Of a DNA stretch of 5,971 nucleotides, positions 1 through 5,954 are shown in pieces. How positions within the stretch are numbered: position 1 is the first letter of the stretch; every line of letters begins with the position of its first letter. The stretch covers positions 1 to 5,971 of the forward strand of contig JAJYPU010000112.1 in NCBI GenBank assembly GCA_021795095.1. Reading direction: 5' to 3'. The notes under the pieces were generated by a model. The model did no database searches. It worked only from the letters and a program-made list of their open reading frames with translations, and was not told where the DNA came from. This stretch comes from Actinomycetes bacterium. GTDB lineage: Bacteria; Actinomycetota; Acidimicrobiia; Acidimicrobiales; RAAP-2. The translations under genes and the position numbers were made by a program.

Positions 1-1071
1 CGTCACCTGGTGCTCGCGGCGCACGCGTCGGCGTCGGTCGCTCCGCCGGCGAGCGGCCACTGGTTCGGAATGTCGCTCATCGTGAACGGCCGCGGCGTGG
101 TCGCCGACGAGCTGAACACCGCCGGTGCGGCCCAGACCCCGTGCCTCGACTCGGGTTCGACCGACTGGTACGCCAGCGGTTTGGACACGGCGGTCGGCTC
201 AAGGGCGTACCTCGTGCTCTACAACCCATCCTCGACGTCGACGGTCGTGAACGTCACCGCCGAGACGGCTTCGGGGTTCTCGGCGCCCGCTCCGTATCAG
301 GGGGTGGCGATCGCGGCGCATCGGGTCGTGTCCTTACCCCTCGGGATTCGCATCGTGAACCAGGCGAACGTGGGGATCCACGTTCGGGTCATTCGGGGGG
401 CCGTGGTCGCCACCGCGGTCCAACAGTCCGGAACTTTCACGTCGTTCAACGCGGGGTCGGCGGCACTCGCGCGAACGGCCTGGTTCCCTCGGGTCACCAC
501 GGTCAGCGGTGCGCTGGCGCGGATCCTCATCACGAATCCCTCCAACGCCACCGCCTCGGTCACGGCGAGCATCGGATTGCCGCCCTACAACGTGGCCCCC
601 CAGCGGGTGAGCGTCGCGCCGTTCTCGACGGGTTCGATCGTCATCACGCCCAACTCAGCCGTGCCGGCTCACGGCTACGCCACGGTGCAACTTCGTTCCA
701 CGGTGGCGGTCGCGACGAGCCTGGCCACGGGGACGCTCAACGGCCAGTCGCTGTCGGTGCCCGCGACGCCGTCGAAGCTCTACCTGGTCAGTGACTTCGC
801 GGGTCTGGGCTTTGACGCGATGACCGCGACCAACGTCGGTGCTCGCGCGCTGGTGGTCACCGTGACGGTGCTCGGGACGATTCCGACGAGTCGCGTGGTC
901 ACGCTCGCACCGGGCACAACCGTGGACTTGCGCGGGCGTGACGGCCTGCCCACCACGCTGCACGGCCGGTCTTTCCTCATCACCGCGAACCACAGCGACC
1001 TCGTCGTCGCGACGACGCTGCCAACGACCCCACCGGGGATCGTCGTGGTGTCGGCCCTAAACGGTGGGTAG
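1..1071 (+). CDS. Secreted DUF5719-like protein, 5' end cut by window edge
   Basis: The frame is open from base 1 and ends at TAG 1069-1071, giving 356 visible codons. The GTG at 10 is only the first possible start in view. What follows it is not a signal peptide, so the true start and export signal should lie upstream. The protein is rich in Val, Thr, Ala and Ser, has one lysine and one cysteine, and alternates like beta strands. A segment with 'PCLDSG' and 'DWYASG' around residues 46-60 leads into 'YLVLYNPSS', which fits my memory of actinobacterial DUF5719 proteins (Cys, then Trp-Tyr, then a strand ending in Asn-Pro). Three similar modules follow one another, starting near residues 69, 174 and 271 ('YLVLYNP', 'RILITNP', 'AMTATNV'). 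Each ends in a strand carrying 'VVAT' or a variant of it. There is no C-terminal membrane anchor. A role at the cell surface is inferred; no enzymatic motif is visible. It converges on ftsH and overlaps it by 15 bp. The coding call is secure, the family name moderately so. Confidence 0.8.
   Translation, partial: RHLVLAAHASASVAPPASGHWFGMSLIVNGRGVVADELNTAGAAQTPCLDSGSTDWYASGLDTAVGSRAYLVLYNPSSTSTVVNVTAETASGFSAPAPYQGVAIAAHRVVSLPLGIRIVNQANVGIHVRVIRGAVVATAVQQSGTFTSFNAGSAALARTAWFPRVTTVSGALARILITNPSNATASVTASIGLPPYNVAPQRVSVAPFSTGSIVITPNSAVPAHGYATVQLRSTVAVATSLATGTLNGQSLSVPATPSKLYLVSDFAGLGFDAMTATNVGARALVVTVTVLGTIPTSRVVTLAPGTTVDLRGRDGLPTTLHGRSFLITANHSDLVVATTLPTTPPGIVVVSALNGG
1057..1071. other. Convergent tail-to-tail gene overlap
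   Basis: The last five codons (counting the stop) of the DUF5719-like gene and of ftsH occupy the same 15 bp on opposite strands. The two frames are in register: each TAG stop lies opposite a CTA leucine codon of the other gene. There is therefore no room for a terminator between them. I found no clear hairpin with a T-run close by, so transcripts from either side may run antisense into the other gene (inference). Confidence 0.85.
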
Positions 1072-3063
1072 CGTCGGCGGCTGCCAGGGTGGCGTCACGT
1101 CAGCACTCACGGTGACCGGGGTCTCCGTGGACGGGCTCGACGAGCGGCTGACGCCGGTCAACGTGCTCACGGTCTTGGTCCCGTGCGGGTGCACCGGCTC
1201 GCCGTGGGCCTCGTCGATGAGTCGAGCCGCTTCCTCGCCATCAATCGTCTCGTGCTCGAGCAGGGCGCGCGTCAGCGCCTCCAGCCCGCGACGGTGCAAC
1301 GTGAGGACCTCGATCGCCCGGGACTCCTGCTCGCGCAAGATCCGCTCCACCTCGTCGTCGATCATCTGAGAGGTGTGGTCGGAGTAGTCGCGGGTGTGCA
1401 TCAAGTCCTCACCGAGGAACACCTGGTTGTTCGAGCCCCAGGCCATCGGTCCGATCTCCTTGGACATGCCCCACTCGCGCACCATCCGTCGCGCTAGGTC
1501 GGTGTTGCGCTGTAGGTCGTCTGCGGCGCCTGTTGAAAGGTCGCCGTAGACCAGCAACTCGGCGACCCGACCGCCCATGCGCATGCACAGCGCGTCTTCG
1601 AGGTGCTGACGCGACATGATGTGGCGGTCCTCCTCGGGCAGTGTCATCGTGACCCCGAGCGCCATGCCGCGGGGGATGATGGTGATCTTGTGCAGCGGGT
1701 CGGACTTCTCGAGCACGTAGGCGAGCAGAGCGTGACCGCTCTCGTGGAAGGCGATGCGCTCACGCTCGTCGTCGTGCAGGATCATGGTGTCCCGCTCTTG
1801 GCCCATCATGACTCGGTCGCGGGCGGACTCGAAGTCCTCCATGCCGATCGTTGCCGAGTGACGCCGAACAGCGTGCAGCGCCGACTCGTTGACGAGGTTC
1901 GCGAGGTCCGCGCCGCTCATGCCGGGAGTGCCGCGCGCCACCATGTGCAGGTCCACGCTCGCGTCGAGGGGTTTGTTCTTCGCGTGCACCTGGAGGATGG
2001 GCAGTCGCTCCTCCAGGTCAGGTAGGGGAACGACGATCTGACGGTCGAATCGTCCCGGACGCAGCAGCGCGGGGTCCAAGACATCGGGCCGGTTGGTCGC
2101 GGCGATGACGACGACACCTTCGGTCGGGTCGAAACCGTCCATCTCGCTCAGCATCTGGTTCAGCGTCTGTTCGCGCTCGTCGTGGCCACCGCCTACGCCC
2201 GCGCCGCGCTTGCGCCCGATCGAGTCGATCTCGTCGATGAAGACGATGGCGGGCGACTGCTTGCGCGCGGTGTTGAAGAGGTCGCGAACGCGACTGGCGC
2301 CCACGCCGACGAACATCTCCATGAAGTCCGATCCCGAGACCGAGAAGAACGGGACCCCGGCCTCGCCGGCGACGGCGCGCGCGAGCATGGTCTTACCCGT
2401 GCCCGGCGGGCCTACGAGGAGCAGCCCCTTAGGGATCAGCGCGCCGACGTCGCGGAAACGCGCCGGGTTCTTGAGGAAGTCGACGACCTCACTGATCTCC
2501 TGCTTCACGCCGAGGTACCCCGCGACGTCCGCGAAGGTGATCTTGGGCTTGTCCTGGTTGAACTGCTTGGCCTTGGAGCGCCCGACTGACATCATGCCGT
2601 TCATCTGGCCGCGCGCCTGGCGGCTGGCGTAGATCATGAACAGCGCGAAGATGAGGATCCAGATCAGGTAGGGGAGGAAGGTGGAGGCGAAGCTCGAGGG
2701 ATTGGAGAACGTGACGTTCACGTTGTTCGCCCGCAGGGTGTCGATCTCGCTCGAGATCGCCGGGGCGGGACCGTTCGCGGTGTAGTTGGTGCCGTCGGCG
2801 AGCTGACCCGAGATGACGCCATTGGCGTTGTCCACCGTGGCCGACACGACCTTCTGGTTGTGGACGTCGTTCAGGAGTGCCGAGTACGAGATCGTGCGCA
2901 CGGTCTTGCTCTGGAAGAGCGATGGGATGAAGAGGATGCCCACGACGAAGGCGATGATCGCGATCGTGATGATCCGGCGCCTCGACTCGGGCGCCATCGG
3001 TCGCTCACCCGACGGCAGTAATTTCTTCAAGCCGGGCTTCTCGTTGGGTGGTGTGCTCACCAT
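1057..3063 (-). CDS. ftsH: ATP-dependent zinc metalloprotease FtsH
   Basis: Membrane-anchored hexameric AAA+ protease that extracts and degrades misfolded membrane proteins and some short-lived cytosolic proteins. It has 668 residues, a usual length for FtsH. Order: basic N-terminus; TM1 about 30-48; extracytoplasmic FtsH_ext domain about 49-128; TM2 about 129-146; AAA+ domain from about 175; M41 peptidase domain from about 425. Visible motifs are Walker A GPPGTGKT (218-225), pore loop FVG (251-253), Walker B VFIDEID (274-280), the second region of homology with arginine fingers R335 and R338, HESGH (440-444) with E441 as catalytic base, and D516 in TGAADD as the likely third zinc ligand. All key residues are present. 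The last ~33 residues (about 636-668) form a Ser/Thr/Pro-rich tail, probably disordered. Start: ATG at 3063, immediately followed by an in-frame GTG that could also serve. No Shine-Dalgarno is visible. The tilS-hpt genes that often precede ftsH in actinobacteria are not upstream; a divergent CPBP protease gene is, so this may be one of several ftsH paralogues (inference). Confidence 0.97.
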   Translation of the reverse strand: MVSTPPNEKPGLKKLLPSGERPMAPESRRRIITIAIIAFVVGILFIPSLFQSKTVRTISYSALLNDVHNQKVVSATVDNANGVISGQLADGTNYTANGPAPAISSEIDTLRANNVNVTFSNPSSFASTFLPYLIWILIFALFMIYASRQARGQMNGMMSVGRSKAKQFNQDKPKITFADVAGYLGVKQEISEVVDFLKNPARFRDVGALIPKGLLLVGPPGTGKTMLARAVAGEAGVPFFSVSGSDFMEMFVGVGASRVRDLFNTARKQSPAIVFIDEIDSIGRKRGAGVGGGHDEREQTLNQMLSEMDGFDPTEGVVVIAATNRPDVLDPALLRPGRFDRQIVVPLPDLEERLPILQVHAKNKPLDASVDLHMVARGTPGMSGADLANLVNESALHAVRRHSATIGMEDFESARDRVMMGQERDTMILHDDERERIAFHESGHALLAYVLEKSDPLHKITIIPRGMALGVTMTLPEEDRHIMSRQHLEDALCMRMGGRVAELLVYGDLSTGAADDLQRNTDLARRMVREWGMSKEIGPMAWGSNNQVFLGEDLMHTRDYSDHTSQMIDDEVERILREQESRAIEVLTLHRRGLEALTRALLEHETIDGEEAARLIDEAHGEPVHPHGTKTVSTLTGVSRSSSPSTETPVTVSADVTPPWQPPTLPTV

Positions 3064-3066
3064 CCC

Positions 3067-3072
3067 AATCTA
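3067..3072 (-). promoter_or_regulatory. Candidate -10 element for ftsH
   Basis: On the minus strand this reads TAGATT, matching the TAnnnT pattern of actinobacterial -10 elements. It ends only 3 nt before the annotated ATG and 6 nt before the GTG that is codon 2. A start point at the usual distance would fall at or next to that GTG, giving a leaderless mRNA starting at codon 2. Alternatively the real promoter lies further upstream and ATG is used. A single hexamer is weak evidence. Confidence 0.35.
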
Positions 3073-3083
3073 GAGGTCCCAGT

Positions 3084-3106
3084 GCGACACCAGGCTCGCA
3101 TGTCGC
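3084..3106. repeat. Inverted repeat, possible operator
   Basis: GCGACA at 3084-3089 and its exact reverse complement TGTCGC at 3101-3106 are separated by 11 bp. A site with about 17 bp between half-site centres could bind a dimeric regulator. It overlaps the predicted -35 zones of both divergent promoters, so binding could affect both genes. Six-base arms can occur by chance in GC-rich DNA, so this is only a candidate. Confidence 0.25.
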
Positions 3107-3122
3107 GAATCGGACGACGCAT

Positions 3123-3128
3123 TAGCGT
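3123..3128 (+). promoter_or_regulatory. Candidate -10 element for the CPBP gene
   Basis: TAGCGT fits TAnnnT and ends 8 nt before the GTG start at 3137, the spacing expected for a transcript that begins at or just before the start codon. The only purine-rich stretch near the start is AGGGA at 3129-3133. It sits 3 nt from the GTG, too close to be a normal Shine-Dalgarno. An in-frame TAG at 3128-3130 rules out any start further upstream. Confidence 0.4.
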
Positions 3129-3136
3129 AGGGACCT

Positions 3137-3877
3137 GTGGAGAACGCGCCCGACGTCGAGCGAACGGTGCGACCCGGTGCCGTCCTCGTCGCGGCCGCCG
3201 CGGGGTTCGTCATCGGCGAATTGCTCGCGTCAGCGCTGATCGGCGTGGTGAGCACCCTCACCCACTTCCCCGGGGGTCTCGCCGGCCTCGCCGCGGCCCG
3301 CCAAGATCCCTGGTGGGCGAGCTCACTTAGCCTGGTCGGGCTCTGGGTCGGCTTCGTCGTGGCGATCGTGGCGGCGACGCGCGTGGGCGGACTTCGCCCG
3401 TGGCCGCACCAATGGCGTTTCGAGATTGGCGACCTCTGGTACGTGGTGCTCGGCGTCGCGGCGCAGTTTGTCGTGGCGATCCTCTATCGACCATTTGACC
3501 TGCGACACCTGAACGCACCCGTGGTCAAACTCTTCGGCGCGGCCCACGGCGCCGGATTCGTGCTGCTCGTCGTGCTGACGACCTTCGGGGCGCCCGTCGT
3601 CGAGGAGTGGTTCTTTCGCGGGGTCGTCTTTCGGGGTCTCGTCGAACTTGGCGCAACGCACTCGCCTCGCCTCGCGGTGACCCTCGGGGTGGTCGTGAGC
3701 GCGCTGATCTTCGCGGCGGTCCACGGCGAGGTCCGTCAGTTCGCTGGCCTCGCGGGACTGGGCGTGGTGCTCGCCGTCGTGGCGTGGCGCACCAAGCGGC
3801 TCCTGCCGAGCGTGCTCACCCACGTGTCCTTCAACGCAGTCGCGATGGCCTCGGTTATCGCCCATCGAGTCCACTGA
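3137..3877 (+). CDS. CPBP family intramembrane metalloprotease
   Basis: A 246-residue polytopic membrane protein of the CPBP (CAAX protease and bacteriocin-processing, also called Abi) family, glutamate-dependent intramembrane proteases related to Rce1. All three signature motifs are present: EEWFFR with E156, E157 and R161; FAAVH with F192 and H196; and HVSFN with H229 and N233. These residues form the active site in this family, so the enzyme looks competent. Hydrophobic segments lie around 14-40, 63-82, 100-116, 138-152, 177-195, 203-217 and 227-242. Start: GTG at 3137, the first start codon after an in-frame TAG at 3128-3130; GTG at 3167 is a less likely alternative. The substrate is unknown. 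Bacterial members have been linked to peptide maturation, immunity to self-made bacteriocins and envelope protein processing, and nothing here selects among these. The gene faces away from ftsH and is joined to the next gene by a TGATG overlap, implying one transcript. Confidence 0.92.
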   Translation: MENAPDVERTVRPGAVLVAAAAGFVIGELLASALIGVVSTLTHFPGGLAGLAAARQDPWWASSLSLVGLWVGFVVAIVAATRVGGLRPWPHQWRFEIGDLWYVVLGVAAQFVVAILYRPFDLRHLNAPVVKLFGAAHGAGFVLLVVLTTFGAPVVEEWFFRGVVFRGLVELGATHSPRLAVTLGVVVSALIFAAVHGEVRQFAGLAGLGVVLAVVAWRTKRLLPSVLTHVSFNAVAMASVIAHRVH

Positions 3878-5913
3878 TGCGGCGGTGGTCACCCGGAGCG
3901 TGGCTCGACCTCGCGGTGGTGGCCTCGGTCATTCTCGTGACCGTGTGGTCACTGCACCCGAACCTCGTCTTCTCGACCAGCACGATCACGGGTGGCGACA
4001 CGGGCGCCCACCTCGCGCTCCCGGCCTACCTGCGAAGCGTGGGCAACCCGTTCGATCTGACGCCGTGGTATCCGGGGTGGTTCGCCGGGATGCCCGCGTA
4101 CACCTACTACTTTATCCTGCCCGACCTTCTCGCGACCCTGGCGAGCTACGTCATCAACGCCGCGCTCGCCTTCAAGATCGCGACGATCCTCGGGTCGGTG
4201 CTCATGCCGGTCGGCGCCTATCTACTCGGGCGGTTGATGCGCGCGCCCCGGCCGATACCCGCGGCCCTGGCCGCCGCCACGCTGCCCTTCCTCTTTGACG
4301 CGTCCTTCACCATCGACGGGGGCAACCTCTTCTCGACGATGGCGGGCGAGTACGCGTTCTCGCTGTCGCTCGCCTTCGCCCTCGTGACCATCGGCCTCTT
4401 CGCGCGCGGTATGCGCACCGGGCGCGGCTACTGGCAAGCGGCGATCGGGCTCGCCCTGACACTCTTCGCCCACGTGTTGCCGTTCTTCTTCGTCGTGGGC
4501 GTCGTGGGCGTGTTGTACGTCTTTGAGGTCCTCGCGCGTCACGGGTGGGGCGACCGGCGCGACCGGCCCGTGCCGGGTGACGCCGCGCGACCCTTTCGCT
4601 TCGCACTGGGCGCCGGTCTGCTGACGGCGGGGCTCACCGCGTGGTGGCTCTTGCCCTTCGGATTCAGCCAGCAGCTCACGAACTCGATGGGCTACACGAA
4701 CGACAACGTCTCGAATCTGCACGCCATCTTCACCACGCTGGGCTGGTACACGTCGTCGGGCGGCGCCGCCGGTGACCGGTGGGTCATCGCGATGGCCGCC
4801 GTGGCGGTCGTCGTGGCCTTCATCGTGCGTGATCGTCTGGGGATGGTGCTCGCCACGGTCTGCGTGGTGACCCTCGGTGCCTTCGTCGCCGATCCCCAGG
4901 GGGTCATCTGGAACGAACGGCTGGTGCCCTTCTGGTTCATCGCCATCCATCTCGCGGCGGGGTGGCTCGTGGGCTACCCGCTGGCGCGCTGGTCAGAGCA
5001 CGTGCGGCTCTACGACGTGCGTCCGAGCGACGTGCAAGCCGCGCCCGACGTGGACCCGCGCGACGAGGTGTCACACGAGGCGACGACCGACCAGACGACG
5101 TTCGTCGCCACCCCGGCCGAGGGGACCACGACACCCGAAGCGGGCTCGCTCGTCGTCGCGCGAGATGACGCCGAGGTCCGTTCGCACCGTTATCGCCGGT
5201 CGCTCATCGCCACGGCCGTCGTGGGCGTGCTCGGCCTCGCCTCGACGGTGCCGGGGCTCATCCCCGCGTCGGCGACCATTCTCGGTCTCTCCACGAGCGG
5301 CAATCAGGTCTCGAGTTGGGCGGCGTGGAACTACTCGGGTTACCAGGGCAAGCCCGCGTGGCCCGAGTACCACGACCTCATGACGACGATGGGCCGCGTC
5401 GGTGCGCGCTACGGCTGCGGGCGGGCCATGTGGGAGTACGCACCGAGCGAGAACCGCTTCGGCACCACGATGGCACTCATGCTGCTGCCGTACTGGACGA
5501 ACAACTGCATCGACTCGATGGAGGGGCTCTTCTTCGAGTCCTCGGCGACGACGCCGTACCACTTCCTCGACCAGGCCGAGCTCAGCAGCCAGCCGAGCAA
5601 CCCCCAGGTCGGTCTGCCCTACGGACAGCTCAACGTCGCCGAGGGCGTCACCCACCTGCAGATGCTCGGAGTGCGGTACTACATCGCCTTCTCACCGCTG
5701 GCGGTCGCGGAGGCCAACGCCGACCCCCAGTTGCGATTCATCGCCCAGACCCGCGCCTGGCCGTCTCCGGGGGTCCGCTGGCGTATCTACCTGATCAAGT
5801 CGAGCCCCATGGTCGAGGGGCTCGCCAGTGAACCCAACGTCGTCAGTGGCCTCGCGAGTCGTACCGCGTGGCTCGCCGCCAACACGACGTGGTGGCTCGA
5901 CGCCGCCGGCTGA
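3877..5913 (+). CDS. Polytopic membrane protein, GT-C-like, 6-pyruvoyl-tetrahydropterin synthase-related type
   Basis: 678 residues, starting at the ATG that shares its A with the TGA of the CPBP gene. The frame is open further upstream to 3607, but only over the other gene. Layout: TM1 about 11-28; an outer loop with GGDTGAH (D41, H45) and a Trp/Pro/Gly-rich stretch 63-75; about nine more membrane segments to about 370; an acidic, Thr-rich loop about 378-437, probably cytoplasmic; a last TM about 441-462; then about 210 soluble residues predicted outside. An Asp in the first outer loop is typical of GT-C glycosyltransferases that use polyprenyl-linked sugars, and 'WNERLVPFW' (345-353) recalls proteins annotated as 6-pyruvoyl-tetrahydropterin synthase-related. 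That label is historical and does not imply pterin synthesis. The C-terminal domain has distinctive 'GCGRAMWEY' and 'SMEGLFFESSATTPYHF' segments and two cysteines (C514, C544) that could pair. The reaction is unknown; glycan or lipid-linked sugar transfer is inferred. No Shine-Dalgarno precedes the ATG, so translation probably depends on coupling to the CPBP gene. Confidence 0.85.
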   Translation: MRRWSPGAWLDLAVVASVILVTVWSLHPNLVFSTSTITGGDTGAHLALPAYLRSVGNPFDLTPWYPGWFAGMPAYTYYFILPDLLATLASYVINAALAFKIATILGSVLMPVGAYLLGRLMRAPRPIPAALAAATLPFLFDASFTIDGGNLFSTMAGEYAFSLSLAFALVTIGLFARGMRTGRGYWQAAIGLALTLFAHVLPFFFVVGVVGVLYVFEVLARHGWGDRRDRPVPGDAARPFRFALGAGLLTAGLTAWWLLPFGFSQQLTNSMGYTNDNVSNLHAIFTTLGWYTSSGGAAGDRWVIAMAAVAVVVAFIVRDRLGMVLATVCVVTLGAFVADPQGVIWNERLVPFWFIAIHLAAGWLVGYPLARWSEHVRLYDVRPSDVQAAPDVDPRDEVSHEATTDQTTFVATPAEGTTTPEAGSLVVARDDAEVRSHRYRRSLIATAVVGVLGLASTVPGLIPASATILGLSTSGNQVSSWAAWNYSGYQGKPAWPEYHDLMTTMGRVGARYGCGRAMWEYAPSENRFGTTMALMLLPYWTNNCIDSMEGLFFESSATTPYHFLDQAELSSQPSNPQVGLPYGQLNVAEGVTHLQMLGVRYYIAFSPLAVAEANADPQLRFIAQTRAWPSPGVRWRIYLIKSSPMVEGLASEPNVVSGLASRTAWLAANTTWWLDAAG

Positions 5914-5920
5914 GCGCCCG

Positions 5921-5948
5921 GTGACTGGCTGCCGACACCCCGTATCCT
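5921..5948 (+). promoter_or_regulatory. Candidate sigma-70-type promoter of the next gene
   Basis: GTGACT (5921-5926) resembles TTGACA at four of six positions. After a 16-bp spacer comes TATCCT (5943-5948), which matches TATAAT at four of six and fits TAnnnT. The hexamer ends 6 nt before GTG at 5955, so a transcript would start at the start codon. This is the best promoter match in the window, and it suggests that the preceding operon ends at 5913 and a new transcription unit begins. Confidence 0.5.
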
Positions 5949-5954
5949 TCATCC

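Larger units (their letters stand above)
3064..3136. promoter_or_regulatory. Divergent promoter region between ftsH and the CPBP gene
   Basis: This 73-bp spacer separates two outward-facing starts, so it must hold the promoters for both genes unless they lie inside the coding regions. It contains one TAnnnT hexamer pointing each way, at 3067-3072 for ftsH and 3123-3128 for the CPBP gene. An inverted repeat, GCGACA (3084-3089) and TGTCGC (3101-3106), lies across the places where both -35 elements would fall. Neither direction has a convincing TTGACA-like -35. The promoter role follows from gene orientation; the exact elements are inference. Confidence 0.6.

Noticed and set aside
141..794. Plus-strand open frame of 217 residues inside the DUF5719-like gene
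   Set aside because: Its Arg/Gly/His-rich composition is that of a frame-shifted reading, while the main frame gives a coherent beta-rich protein.
2093..2632. Plus-strand frame opposite the AAA+ domain of ftsH
   Set aside because: It is the complement of highly conserved ftsH motifs and carries no domain of its own.
3607..3876. Upstream extension of the large membrane-protein frame (90 more residues)
   Set aside because: This stretch is Arg/Gly-rich out-of-frame reading of the CPBP gene. The ATG at 3877 gives a proper N-terminus with TM1 and the typical TGATG overlap.
3137..3877. Abi/CPBP gene as an abortive-infection or bacteriocin-immunity module
   Set aside because: No bacteriocin precursor, transporter, phage gene or defence partner lies in the window. 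The neighbours are housekeeping-type envelope genes.
3323..3892. Minus-strand open frame of 189 residues across the CPBP gene
   Set aside because: It is antisense to a gene with intact catalytic motifs and has a highly charged composition without recognisable features.
4492..4509. Tandem 9-bp repeat GTCGTGGGC x2
   Set aside because: It encodes Val-Val-Gly repeats in a membrane helix. With two copies and no further context it is explained by coding.
4222..4950. Minus-strand open frame of 242 residues inside the membrane-protein gene
   Set aside because: It reads as a His/Glu/Arg/Gly-rich low-complexity product with no domain, an antisense shadow typical of GC-rich coding DNA.
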